Shown: positions 11,591 through 22,397 of the stretch, piece by piece
How the letters are laid out: each line of letters begins with the position of its first letter
Numbering within the stretch: position 1 is the stretch's first letter
Source of the DNA: Basidiobolus meristosporus CBS 931.73
Taxonomy: Eukaryota > Basidiobolomycota > Basidiobolomycetes > Basidiobolales > Basidiobolaceae
Direction: 5' to 3'
Assembly: GCA_002104905.1 (NCBI GenBank)
Contig: MCFE01000039.1
Span: 124,001-188,000, forward strand
DNA length: 64,000 nt
Notes under the pieces: generated by a model
The model's input: the letters and a program-made list of their open reading frames with translations, nothing else
Databases searched by the model: none
What the model was told of the DNA's origin: nothing
Program-made: the position numbers and the translations under genes

Positions 11591-11913
11591 ATCGTGTAAT
11601 ACCAGACCGCAGAGTGGAGAGGAATATGAACACGAGACAAAAACTTCACTCGCCGCTGGGAATTGGGAAATCTTCAAAATTTTTACTCGATGGGTGACTT
11701 TTTTCGACTGAATCAGATCCATTCTGCAATGAAGTCAGTTAGGTTCCATGTTGGGGAGGGGAATGGGCCTAATCGAATAAGCCTAATCGAAAATTTAATC
11801 TGGTTACTCATTTGATTGATCCTATCTTGAGGGGTTCAATAGAGTGAAAATTTCTTGGTGATTAGCAACTTTTGAACGATTTCGGTGGCTCCTACTTGTC
11901 TTCTTCATCCAAC
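11591..11913. promoter_or_regulatory. Shared divergent promoter of two mitochondrial ribosomal protein genes
   Basis: Only about 280-320 bases separate the start codons of bL21m (-) and uL24m (+). The two genes feed the same ribosome, so co-regulation from a bidirectional promoter is a reasonable inference. The sequence is AT-rich, with a repeated CCTAATCGAA (about 11767-11790) that could be a shared site. No TATA box is obvious. Confidence 0.4.
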
Positions 11914-12691
11914 ATGCCTAGAAATTTAATGAGACTTTCCAGCAGAATCTTGCCCAAGGAACGCTGGGTAAACCCAAAGGATCTTCTCAAAACCTGGAAC
12001 CTGGTCAAGGGTGATGAGGTTATGATAGTAACCGGTAAAGATAAGGGTGAAATTGGCAGAATTGCTCAGGTTGTTCGTAAACACAACAGCGTTATTGTTG
12101 CCGAGAAAAACCTAGTAAGTCTAGATTTGCCCACTCTGCCCTATCCGAAGTACTCACTCTCCCCTCTTTTAGGTATGGAAACACGTTCCTATGACCGAAT
12201 CTACACCTTCTGGTAAGGTTCAGAAGGAAATGCCCATTCATGTGTCCAATGTTGCCCTCCTCGACCCAAACACTAGGTTAGTATGAAATGGTCCGGGAAC
12301 TGTTCGACAACATCTACTTATTTCATGTGTACCAGACGTCCCACCAAAATAGACATGAGAAAGATTGCCGATGCCGAGACAGGAAAGCTGGAGTGGCACC
12401 GTTTCGCTGCCGGCACCAATACCGAAATCCCCAAGCCAGTTTATCTGGAATACAAGGAGAACAGAAAAGGTGTGTTTTCTTAGCATTATCTCTATTCGAC
12501 ACCTGTTTCTTATTGATGGTTTTCGACCTAATGTAGATGGTCCATTCGACACTGAGCCTGATGCTGTCGCTGAAGTCACCTACACTCCTACTCTCGCCTC
12601 CCCACCATTCCCCGAGTCAGTCATTGGGGAATTGACTGACCTCAGAAGCAAGCGTAACCGCTACCGGAAGAAGGCAACCTTCAAATTCTAA
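11914..12691 (+). CDS. MRPL24: Mitochondrial large-subunit ribosomal protein uL24m
   Basis: A KOW-domain protein of the mitochondrial 54S subunit. The KOW motif is VKGDEVMIVTGKDKGEIGRI, followed by RKHNSVIVAEKNLV. Later exons give VHVSN-like VALLDPNTR, RPTKIDMRKI and a C-terminal extension ending RSKRNRYRKKATFKF. Four exons, with introns at about 12115-12173, 12277-12335 and 12471-12536. The likely start is the ATG at 11914 (MPRNLMRLSSRILPKERW, a basic presequence). An in-frame ATG at 11872 would add 14 residues and cannot be excluded. The N-terminal basic segment and eukaryote-specific C-terminal extension place it in the mitochondrial rather than the cytosolic ribosome. Confidence 0.9.
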
Positions 12692-12798
12692 GTTATCATG
12701 CATACTTTCATACATAAATAAATCCATTCAGAGCCCTTTCATTCTATGCAATCTTGCCTTTAATCACTTCGTGATTCCAAAATAAAAAGAGGTGATAT

Positions 12799-13842
12799 TT
12801 ACAGTGAGATACTAGGGAGCAAAACCTGGCTTGTGACTAGCTCAAATTTCTTCCAAAACTCTTGCTTTTGGATTCGCTCCGTGAGTGTTTTCGAGAATCC
12901 GGATTGAATTATTTCGACCAGCTCGAGGTTAGAGGGGACACTGAAGCTCATAAGGGGGTGTTCACATACACCTCTTAGCTCACTATTGCAATGTGGGTTA
13001 GTGTATGTTTTGGTGAAGAGATGTTGGTGTAGGTTACAACAGTATATCAGATGTAGGGGCCACCATCACTCTAAAGAGCCCGAGTGGTTCGTTTGAGAGA
13101 CAGTTTCTGTTGGTCTGAGTACCCTCCGGCTCGTAATATGCTATCGGATAGTTCAGCAACCAGCCAGTGAATGTAATTAAGGCAGGGGGAAAGATTTCAG
13201 TGTACAATACGGATTGCGAAGACGATAAAAATGGGGCTAGGGTTTGAACTATAAATTCCCTTAACGGCAACGTAACCTCCATTTGTCTATCGTTCTCAAG
13301 CTGAATGAAAAAGGATTACTTCAAACACCAGAATATTGAATAGTATAGGAAGGCTTACAAGCTGAGGCTGTCGTAACTTCTCATCGGCATCCACAATCAA
13401 ATACGAATCCAACCCTACTTTCACTTGCTCTTGAAGTAGCACGGAATGACATATAAATGTGTAGGTGTCCTCGAATTGCAAACCACGCAGCTGTGAAGTA
13501 AGTGAATATACTTCCTCTTCGCAATCCTACAAGGATGGTTAATCATAGGCTTCAAGGCTGAGTGTTCATGCACTTTACATTCAAGGTTTCAAGAAAGTCC
13601 GCCAGCTCTTCGTTATTTAAGAAAAATATATCGACCAAAAGGCTAGTCCTTTTGCAACAGTCATTAATATTTATACATGGCTAATGTTCAGGAGGGATCT
13701 ACCTCAAACCACACACAATTGCGAGAACATCTACGGATTAACAAATATTAAACTTCATGTGGTCAATCAATATTTCGGGTCGGAATACGTGCCCAGCACA
13801 AAAACATCTAGTTTTACGGTCTTCGCTCTTCTGGAAAAACAT
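12799..13842 (-). CDS. Uncharacterised conserved protein, C1orf74/DUF4504-like
   Basis: A gene of about five exons that I could assemble in frame. It begins MFFQKSEDRKTRCFCAGH (TAA in frame just upstream of 13842) and continues with CCKRTSLLVDIFFLNNEEL. After an intron near 13540-13590 come DCEEEVYSLTSQLRGLQFED and DEKLRQPQL, then SLPLREFIVQTLAPF-like and LITFTGWLLNYPIAYYEPE segments. After a last intron (about 12985-13050) it runs to LEL...WKKFELVTSQVLLPSISL and the TAA at 12799-12801. The order (an LLVD-type strand, a GWLL-YP-Y motif, a C-terminal LPS-L end) resembles the UPF0739/C1orf74 family of unknown function. That assignment is from memory of the family and is tentative. It lies divergent to the SANT-like gene. 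Confidence 0.5.
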
Positions 13843-14242
13843 TTCTTCACAGTTTTACTGACATGTGAGAAGAGTCGTTGATTGAGGCTCAAGCTCTGCT
13901 TCATTATGGATACAGGTGACTGGAAAACCCAGTTGGATGTAAAAACCAGCCGAAATCGCACGTGATGGAGAGGTTGTCGAGCATAGATAGTGTTAGTCAC
14001 TTTACTATATTTCCATATCAGTCCGTAACAAGCTGTTGGAAGCATGAGTGAATACAATATTCATTTTTACTACCAATTTGCCACCTCAAATCACAACTTT
14101 TGGTTGGAATTTTTGTGCAATGGAATGGAATTTCCCAATTTTTGACTTGTGTTCTGATACAAGTATATTTGCCCTGTACTGTGTCACATTTAGAGAGCAG
14201 AGAGTATAGTGTATCCGTGCCCTGAATCTCGCTTGTTATGAG
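13843..14242. promoter_or_regulatory. Divergent intergenic region
   Basis: 400 bases between the starts of the C1orf74-like gene (-) and the SANT-like gene (+). The minus strand is open for about 95 codons (13767-14057), but the peptide has no family resemblance and overlaps the first exon of the neighbouring gene in another frame. No regulatory motif stands out. Confidence 0.35.
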
Positions 14243-15389
14243 ATGGACTCTACATTACTGAATCTACGTGTCAACGAGCAACCTACAAATCCTCGAACAA
14301 ACGTTGACGAGGGTAGTTTAAACGATTCATCCAGCGAGCCTTTTGGAGGGAGAGAATCAAGTATCGGTTCAAACTCAGCCCATCGACTATCTTCCATCGC
14401 GCAAGAAGTGGAGTTGGTCGAAAACGGACGTCGTAACAAAATAGAGACGCTGGTTTTATCACAGGACGGAGTTCGACAAGCAAATGCCAGCGCGATCTCA
14501 ACCTCATTGCCACGTGCAAGTAACTTCTCCCCTTTTTGGACAACAGAAAACATTGCTCGTCTGTTGAAGTATCTTGAGTCACATTTCGAAGACTATAATA
14601 ATCTCAAGAAAAACGAGTTCTACCGTCAAGCCGCTGCGTCACTTGGCTTCACTTGGCAACAAGTTAAAAACAAACTGGTGAATAATCAAAATTTTTACCA
14701 AGCTATCAATTGAAGTACTAATACGGGCGCATTGCCAGGAACGTTTAAAGAAAGAATACGTAAACAGCCGACTTGCCCAGATTGCTCAACAAAGCACCGG
14801 CTTGAGCGGCTCTCACTCAAGACCAAACCTACAATTTTACGATCGTTTAGACCTTCTGTTTGGTCATGAGGTGGGACTTAACGGAAGTCATGAGAACTTC
14901 GGGAATGGATTTTTTGGCGCGCCCCTAGTCGATGAGTTGGATAGCGATCCTGACAACTCCTCAATATCAGGCATGGATGGGGAGGGCTCCGTCGTTACAA
15001 ACATACAAAAAAGGCGACGAACCACCGAATCAGTAGATGTAGAACGCGCTCGGAGCCAAGAGAGATGCGAATCTATATCATCCGCAAATAATGCTACTCC
15101 AAATCCACTCAGTTGTCCAGGTAATCCCTGCCCATACCCATACACCAACGGCATGTCTGCTAAAAGTCGGCCAGACGAGGCTCGTTCTGCACTAGAGAAA
15201 CGTAAGATTGCGTTGGAAGAAGAGAGACTGAAGATTGCGAAGCGCAGACTTGACTGGGAGGAAGAGCGACTTAAGCTAGACAAACGTAGAATCGACTGGG
15301 AAGAGCAATGCCTTCAATTAGAAAGGCGCAAGGTTGAGTGGGAGTTTGAGTCTGTTAGAAGGCGATTCGAGTTGGACAAAGAGATGTAG
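14243..15389 (+). CDS. SANT/Myb-like DNA-binding protein with 14-residue charged coiled-coil repeats
   Basis: Two exons. The first (14243 to about 14681) has a Ser/Asn-rich lead, then a Myb/SANT-like (trihelix-type) domain: FWTTENIARLLKYLESHFED, KKNEFYRQAAASLGFTW and QQVKNKL. The intron begins GTGAATAATC and ends GCATTGCCAG, with a perfect TACTAAT branch-point sequence at 14717. Removing it gives KNKLERLKKEYVNSRLAQ, completing the third helix. The second exon has an acidic Ser/Asp segment with an RRRT basic patch, a Pro/Cys stretch, and about four tandem 14-residue units (15193-15380) of the form EEERLKxxKRRxDW, in which Trp recurs every 14 residues. This should make a long charged helix. Function is unknown. 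SANT plus coiled coil recalls transposon-derived or chromatin adaptor proteins, but no transposase is nearby. Confidence 0.72.
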
Positions 15390-15543
15390 ATACGGTCAAT
15401 GAATGGAATGTGTACATTTCCTAGATATTTCCCCGCGATTTGAATATCTCTTGCTCTCTTCTGTGTAAATACCCCATATCCGAGCCATTTATTGCATTTT
15501 TGGGATTGGATGATATGTAAAAGTAATCTAATAAATAGCCAGA

Positions 15544-16224
15544 CTATGTCTTTTTGTATCGCCAGTATTTGGATCCCACTCTCCCTGCACGGCCTCTGCC
15601 TCGAGGACGACCTATCCCAAGGTTAGAGCCATGATATTTAGTGCAGTCGACATGGATTATTGGATATTGATCTTGGGCTCGAGGGGTGGCAAAGTCTTGG
15701 GTCCACACGTTCTTCGTGCTCACATAACCAGCACCAAAATGGGTGAACCCTGGGTTAAGAAGGTTTTTTCTGTGGGCTTGGTATCCGATGAGGATTACTA
15801 CGCTGACTTTTCTCTAGACAATTGAACCACTTACGCGGAGATTTCATCCATTGTCGCATCACCTGAACGGCGTTGGAATAGCCCTTGGCCACGTTTTCCC
15901 CGTACTTACGCCATTGGAAGCCTACTCGCGAAATACGCTCCCCTGGGTTGCTGCGGTCAGAGCCAGTATGGGAAAGGTACCCAAGGCGAAAGGCTTGGTC
16001 TTCCGAGTGTTTATGCGCAGCCGAGTTTAGTTTGCTAAGAATGAATGTGTTACGTATATGTATGTCACATTAGCATGGGGAGCATACCTGTTCAGGGAAA
16101 GAGGCTTTAGCCCGTACTTGGCTCGCTCCTGGTTTACTAGACAGTAGAGCTTCTCCACGGCGGGGCTAGCGGTAATACAAGTGATCAAAGCTGACCAACA
16201 TATGATCGATTGTAAGTTTACCAT
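15544..16224 (-). CDS. Secreted CAP/SCP (PR-1-like) domain protein
   Basis: A cysteine-poor CAP-superfamily protein made for secretion. It starts MVNLQSIICWSALITCITAS, a clear signal peptide. Three exons join as ...KPLSLNS/KLNSAAHKHSED... (intron about 16042-16094) and ...QWMKSP/PHRKNLLNPGFTHFG (intron about 15774-15833). Visible CAP features: LVNQERAKYGLKPL, the first histidine motif AAHKHSEDQAF, LSHTGSD, the GENVAKG motif, W then HRKNLLNPGF with the second histidine, and GYVSTKNVWTQDF. The end (RPRGRGRAGRVGSKYWRYKKT) is a strongly basic tail unusual for the family. In fungi CAP proteins bind sterols or act at the wall or host interface; the role here is unknown. Stop TAG at 15544-15546. Confidence 0.85.
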
Positions 16225-16554
16225 CTAGTGGCGGCGGAAAGTAGAGTTAGAAAGATATATATGCATACATCCACACCATCACCTGAAACGTGGTCCGCTT
16301 TGGCTGTAGCTAAACTATATTATCCCGACCTGTGGAGCAAACTTAATCTAATATCAAGATCTACAGCGCTGTCTCCGGAAAATAGTGTCAAACGAACGTC
16401 ACGCATCGTAGAGATACTGTGATTGTGAGAATCATTCCGATGATTGTATCGGGAATCCCTGCCTCATAATCGTGTTTTTTCGGTCGAGTGATTAAAAAAA
16501 ATCCAGTATGCATTTAGTCAAGCACTGACTTGGTAGCAAACTAGAGTACTGAGA
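16225..16554. promoter_or_regulatory. Divergent intergenic region between the CAP gene and DML1
   Basis: 330 bases between two start codons. The plus strand is open for 64 codons at 16228-16422, with no family match. A 5-A run with AAAAAAATCC at 16494 is the only simple-sequence tract. No other feature seen. Confidence 0.35.
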
Positions 16555-18847
16555 ATGCACGAAACCGTAACCTTACAATTCGGTGAATACGCGAATTTTG
16601 TTGGAACCCACTTCTGGAATACACAGGTCATTCATAGATTAAGATGAGGGTAGAGAACGAACTAGTTAACCTTTCTGCCATTTTCACTTAAAGGAGGCTT
16701 ACTTTAGTTATGAGCACTCCACAAATCCTGAATTCGAGCACGATGTTTTGTTTCGTGAGGGGAAAACACTATCAGTATGTTTAGATATACTCTACTTTAT
16801 CCGCGTGTAATTGTGTCTAATCTCATTTATTAGGGAGTTGATACGTACACTCCTAGACTCCTTATATATGACATGAAAGGTACAGCTGAGCCTTTGCACA
16901 GCCCTTATGGATAACTAGAAATATATGGAGGTGCTGAGGTGTAACAAATGTTAAACCCCCGTCGATAGGTGGCTTTGGCTCTATTCCAAAAGTTTCCGAA
17001 TTGTATGGTGCTAATGACGAAGACGATGAGGAAATTATGACTTGGTTAGCCTGTCTTCTATTAACAACGACTCTCCTTGGATCGTACATAACATGTTATC
17101 ATCCGTAAAGGGAGGGTAGAGTTGAATCCCACGATAACTCCAAAAACAGTCAACCTGGCAAAGTACTTGAAGAATAGTTGATATCACCAGAAAGCCCAAA
17201 CTCACCTACCCCTCTTCAGGTGATGAGTGATACAGACATTGAGAATTGGTCGGATTTCAATCGCATGTATTACCACCCTCGTACCGTCAATGAAATACCG
17301 CAAATCTCCTATCAGAGCGAACTCAACAAGTTCGACTGTTATAACAATGGAATCGACATATTCCAGGAATTTGAGAAAGTAGGATGTAATCAAGTAATAT
17401 ATATGGGTAGTTCCGCTCTAAATACGAAGTCGTCTAGGAGGCCGAATCTATCGATACGAGCTTCCGTCAGTTCGCTGAGGAGTGTGACTATTTACAGGCA
17501 TGTAGCACATTCTTGGCTAAACCTAAACCATACCTATTCCAATTTACTGACCATCAATTCCAGTGCATTAATGTTCTAACCAGTGTTTCGGATGGTTTTG
17601 GTGGATTTACTAGTAGCTACCTCGAGTATTTAAAGGACGACTATGCGAAAACACCCGTAGTGACATTTTCACTAGCAGACAAGGTATAGATAAGCACCCA
17701 CCCATCCACTTCAAAATCTAACCCCAGCTTTTCTCCAGAATACTACTGTGAAACATAAATTGAATAGTATTCTTAGTTTCGGCCATCTATCTGAACTTTC
17801 CAGTATAGTGGTCCCTATGGTTCCACCCCAGTTGGAGCAGAATAAGGTGTGTATTGTATTGGCCAAAAGTTCCCCAAAACCTAGTTCTAACTGACGACGA
17901 ATATAGCCTCTCAATCGTTTCCAGTCAAGCGCCATTCTAGGCATGGCTATTGAAACTGGCACCCTACCCCTGCGGTTTGCTATCTCCTGACCCTTTATGT
18001 TTGCAACTATACTGACAGAATACTTGAATAGATTGAAGGGAGCACGTATGCAGTTCCCTGATCTCCTCGGGCAGCTCCAGGCAGAATCGTCCTCGAATGT
18101 GGCTCTACTTACTTCATTCCTTCCCCTCTCTTCACCCAAGCAAATCAGTTTGGCTGGATTGGATATTCAACATGTATGAGCATTCATATTTTGAAGTTTA
18201 TTTCAGCTTCAGTATTCATTGATTAATCAATCCATTACACAGGATTCCTCCTTATTTGGTCAGATCTCGGTGCACCGCGGCCTTGACTTACTCACGATGT
18301 AACTTTTACCAATGATATACTTGAGCCCATGGTATGCCAACACTAACCATTTTACAAAGGGAGGAGCTGGCGGATTGGAGCTCACTGTTTCCCACTAATG
18401 AATTGGGATATTTCCCAGCTACTTCGGTCAAAACACCGGTTCCATTGCTCAACACCATGCCGCTTGCACTCCAGAATTCGATAAAACCTTTCTCTAAATG
18501 GTAACCGAGGCCAAATTCAAAATTACCCCTTGTCCAACAACTAAATTTCGCTCTTTTCATTCACTTCAGGAAATTTGGAGCTGGAGGTAACTGTTTCTCT
18601 ATAGCTACATGCATGTAATCCCTACTTACGCCACCTCCTAGAATTGGCGCCAACACCCCACATTGTTCAGTGGTGCAATACATTCCAAACACGTGCCATA
18701 ATGGAGGACTACGCTTCCTTCTTGGATAAGCTCAGTCTAAGAGCTATGCCAGAATATCAGAGTGGGCCATACGGATACACAGATGATGATTTTGCCGAGC
18801 TGAAAGAAATTATACACAATAAGCGAGATGCCTACTCTCAAGAATAA
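16555..18847 (+). CDS. DML1: Misato/DML1 tubulin-like mitochondrial inheritance protein
   Basis: A protein required for mitochondrial distribution and morphology, with Misato segment I and a tubulin-like GTPase fold. It starts MHETVTLQFGEYANFVGTHF followed by WNTQ, then EAYFSYEHS and HDVLFREGKTLSGVDTYTPR, the diagnostic Misato N-terminus. Later exons carry NWSDFNRMYYHPRTVNEI, FEEFEECDYLQ-like residues after 17460, TDHQFQCINVLTSVSDGFGG-like sequence near 17560-17600, and the C-terminal SFLDKLSLRAMPEY segment before the TAA at 18845-18847. About ten short exons. The gene is full length within the window. It has no obvious anomalies apart from heavy intron load, which makes the middle (17650-18600) hard to splice by eye. 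Confidence 0.88.
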
Positions 18848-19343
18848 TTCATATTCGTCGGCCTATCAGTTGAAGCTTCATAGCCTATTTGTAATGAACG
18901 AACCATCGTCTCTCTATACAATGGCGAGAAATAAGAATTTGATGCAGCAGGGTGAAAAATAAACACGGCCACAGGAAAAGCTGTAAAAGCAACAAACATT
19001 CAAGTAATCACCAATTAGGAAGTCACAAATGTACATCACTTAAAGTTTTTTCAACACCAATGATATATTTGGTTGATGCAGATTATCACCATATGGCATG
19101 CAAAACCCCTCAGCACATCTAATAACTGCCCCATGATAGTTAGACCCCAATTTTGGGTTATCAGGTGAGATCAGTGATAAGATAACATTATCAAAATTAT
19201 CAAATCTCCACTGATCAAGAGTCTAACTGTAGCACATGCTTATTTTGTAGTTGACGGGTCGAAAAATTTTTTGTAGACGTTTAAGCATATGATTTAGGAC
19301 CGAGCTTTCCTCACGAACACTTCTCACTATTTCGCCTACAAGC
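18848..19343. other. Intergenic, about 500 bases, containing a nested hairpin
   Basis: 3' flank of DML1 and promoter of MTD1. It holds a nested inverted repeat at 19138-19228 (listed separately). Otherwise AT-rich with no open frame of note. Confidence 0.4.
19138..19228. repeat. Nested inverted repeat (hairpin-like)
   Basis: The outer arms AGTTAGAC (19138-19145) and GTCTAACT (19221-19228) are perfect inverses. Inside them GATCAGTG (about 19169-19176) and CACTGATC (about 19209-19216) are also perfect inverses, around an AT-rich core with TTATC/GATAA words. It could be a small degenerate non-autonomous element or a structured element upstream of MTD1; neither is proven. Confidence 0.4.
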
Positions 19344-20442
19344 ATGTCCTGCAAAAAAGTTCTGGCCTCCGAGGTTGCTGCTCCTTTCAGGTTAGTTTGG
19401 GAAGCGTATGGTGGCGTCCCGACCGCGTGCTAAATTGAATTTTCCCAACTTGCAGACAGGAATTGAAGCAAACCATTCAGGAAAAGGGCATCCGCCCCAA
19501 ATTGGTCGGTTTCTTGGCAAACGATGATCCCGCCGCCGTCATGTACGCCAACTGGACAGCAAAGACCTGCGCCGAAACTGGAGTCGAGTTCGAGCTCCGT
19601 AAGGTGGATAGAAACAATCTGGAAGAATGTGTGGTAGAGGCCAATGAAGACAAGAGTATCCACGGGATCATGGTGTACTACCCAGTTTTCGGAGGAAACC
19701 AGGTACGTCTAGACTGCGTGTCGCGTGAAATCCCCGGTACGCTAATGTTTCTTTTCAGGATCAATATATCCAGAATGTCGTCAGCCCTCGCAAGGATGTC
19801 GAGAGCTTGTGCCATCAGTACCGCTACAACATGTACCACAACATCCGTTACTTGGATCCCGAGGAATCCCAGAAATGTATCATTCCCTGCACCCCTCTCG
19901 CAGTGGTCAAAATCTTGGAATACGTGGGTGTGTACAACAAGATCCTCAACTACGGCGACCGTCTCCACGGGAAGACTATCACCGTGATCAACCGTAGTGA
20001 GGTGGTTGGTAGACCACTTGCCGCACTGTTGGCCAACGACGGAGCCAAGGTGTTCTCGGTCGATGTGACTGGCATCCAAGAGTTCCATCGTGGACAAGGG
20101 CTGAAGTTGAAGAAGCATGAGGTATGTTGCTGACCACTGAGAATCTCTGGGCATCCCAGTATAGTAACAAAGAACAAATAGGTTTTTGAATGCGATAAAA
20201 CCTTGGAAGAGGTGGTTGCCCTCTCCGACGTCGTGATCACCGGTGTCCCCACCAAGTCCTACAAGCTTCCCACCTCCTTGCTCAAGGACGGGGTCGTCGC
20301 CCTGAACTTCTCCACCTTCAAGAATTTCGAGGATGATGTCACCGACAAAGCCTCCATCTACATCCCTTCCGTGGGCAAAGTCACAGTCGCCATGTTGGAG
20401 AGAAATCTAATCAGATTATATGATTATCAAACACGTGCATAG
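19344..20442 (+). CDS. MTD1: NAD-dependent 5,10-methylenetetrahydrofolate dehydrogenase
   Basis: A cytosolic monofunctional enzyme oxidising methylene-THF to methenyl-THF with NAD+, supplying one-carbon units for purine synthesis. It starts MSCKKVLASEVAAPFR. Exons join at about 19387/19455, 19701/19759 and 20121/20183. The substrate-side motif PAAVMYANWTAKTC contains the conserved Tyr and Lys. HGIMVYYPVFGGNQDQY is the family's PVFG motif, and CIIPCTPLAVVKIL replaces the bifunctional enzymes' PCTP-GV region. The dinucleotide-binding stretch is GKTITVINRSEVVGRPLAAL, and SVGKVTVAMLERNLIRL lies near the end. The spacing and the MYHNIRYLDPE insertion are typical of fungal MTD1, not of C1-THF synthase. 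About 320 residues, full length. Confidence 0.94.
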
Positions 20443-20758
20443 ATAGCAGCCATAACTCCATAGAAGCACCACCTTAGATTCCAGCTACCCATCCATACTT
20501 AAACAACAATAAATTTCTGGCATTCCAACTTAAACACACTCGACCCCATCTCGTATGATGAGCGGACCAATTTCACCAGGAAAAAAAATGTGGAAAAAAA
20601 GGGGGCCCAAGGCGGATGATACGGGCGACGAGGGCATTTTTTTTCTAATGTAGTCGAGTCTAAATCGATCGGGGAATTCTTTTTTTTTTTGTGATTACAT
20701 ACCAGCCTTGGGTCCGCCTCATTCCCATTGAAACTCGTTTTCTTACCCACAGTAAAGA
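20443..20758. other. Intergenic between MTD1 and RPF2
   Basis: 316 bases with homopolymer runs (A-run near 20581, T-run near 20680-20690), likely the MTD1 3' UTR and the RPF2 promoter. No gene seen. Confidence 0.4.
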
Positions 20759-21971
20759 ATGCTCAGAGCCATGTAAGAACGCCCTTGAAGTTTGCTCGTT
20801 TGTAGAAGGATCCGAGGTTAACCAACGTTCTATTTCCCATAAAGCAAGCCCAAAAACGCCCGTTCCAAACGCGCTTTCGAGAAACGTGAACCCAAGGTGG
20901 TGGAGAATACCAAGACCGCCTTGTTCATTCGCGGTAGCCAGACCAGTCAGATAGTGAATGACGCATTGAACGATCTGGTATGTACACCCTTATCGTGGGA
21001 ACCGTTCGCCTGTCGGTTTCGACTGACCTTTTCTCTCCTTCGCCACCAAAGTACTCCCTCAAGAAGCCCGATGCCATCAACTTCACCAAGAAAAACCAAA
21101 TCCACCCCTTCGACGACGATACCAGCCTGGAGTTCTTCAGCAAGAAGAACGACACCTCCTTGTTCGTTGTCGGTACCCACTCCAAGAAGAGACCACACAA
21201 CTTGATCCTGGGTAGAACTTTCGACCACCAGATTCTTGATATGCTTGAGCTTGGCATCGAGCGTGCCACCCCGATCAAGGAATTCAAGGTTAGCTAAGCG
21301 GACTGACGCCATCGATGTGTATTGCTTGGCACACTAACCGGATTTTCATTTGTGCAGTCTTCCAAGTGCGCGGTTGGCATGAAGCCTTGTTTCGTCTTCA
21401 ACGGGGAGATCTGGGACCAGCGCGAGGATTACTCTAAGCTCAAGAACATGCTCTTGGACTTCTATCACGGACAGACTGTGGATTCGGTCAACTTGGCCGG
21501 TTTGGAGTACGTGATCTCGGTTACCGCCGGTCCTCTCAAGGCCGACGGTACCCCAGGGACCGTCTATTTCCGTGTGTACACTATTCAAATGAAGAAGTCC
21601 GGTCAACGCACACCTAGAGTTGAGCTCGAGGAGATGGGCCCATCATTGGACTTGACTTTCAGAAGATCCAAGTTCGCCCCCGAGGAGATCATGAAGCAGG
21701 CCACCAAGGCTCCTAGAGAGCTCAAGGTTAGTACATTTGTATATACATCGCGCACCGCCGGACAACCCATACTGACCAGCCCAATCCTTTCCAGCCCAAG
21801 AAGGTCAAGAACATCCAACACGATGAGATGGGCGACAAGTTCGGACGCATCCATCTTGGCAGACAGGACTTCGAGAAGATCCAAACCCGTAAGATGAAGG
21901 GTCTGAAGAAGGAGTCCGACAAAAACAAGAAGAGAAAGACCTCCGAAGAGGAGAGCGAAGGTGAAGAGTAA
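20759..21971 (+). CDS. RPF2: Ribosome biogenesis protein RPF2 (Brix domain)
   Basis: A nucleolar 60S assembly factor that, with Rrs1, brings 5S RNP into pre-60S particles. The first exon codes only for MLRA plus part of a codon. Splicing at GTAAGA...ATAAAG gives MLRAIKPKNARSKRAFEKRE, the typical Rpf2 start. The Brix domain follows: NTKTALFIRGSQTSQIVNDA, DAINFTKKN, LFVVGTHSKKRPHNLILGRT, then EYVISVTAG and SLDLTFRRSKFAPEEI. The lysine-rich C-terminal tail (TRKMKGLKKES to the acidic SEEESEGEE end) fits the family. Introns lie near 20774-20840, 20977-21051, 21290-21358 and 21727-21794. Codon use is strongly biased to C-ending codons, suggesting high expression. Confidence 0.93.
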
Positions 21972-22397
21972 TCAGGGCCGGGGCTAGCTCGCCCTGCTCT
22001 TGGTATTGCATTAATCATGTACTCACTCTCGAGACGGAACTTCTCTTTCTTCGCACAGTTATATATCACCTTTGACTTTCTTTCGTTCGAAACCAATTGA
22101 ATTATTGTACCCATTTTAAGATAGACAATGCTAGTAATAATAAAGAAAAGGCGCTGTACACGACCGTTCTAAATGGCCACACTTCCACACCTCCGCACTT
22201 CACTCGCAACGTTGGGTGATTCAGCTAGTATACATCATCTTTCATGTCAATTTATCATTAGTCCTGAAGGCCAAGGGTTGTGGGCGGTTTCGGGAGATTG
22301 GAGGATTCAGAAAATCAATGGATGGCTATCTATGTTTCCAAAAAAGATCAATGATGTGGTTGGGGGGGGGAGAAGAGAGACATCGCGTGAAAGAAGA
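21972..22397. other. Convergent 3' intergenic region
   Basis: 426 bases between two convergent genes. Contains AATAATAAAGAAAAG near 22135 (possible poly(A) signal for RPF2) and a G-run at 22362-22370. No gene seen. Confidence 0.4.

Noticed and set aside
20925-21312. Minus-strand open frames of about 120 codons
   Set aside because: Antisense to the RPF2 Brix domain, where strong codon bias leaves the other strand open.
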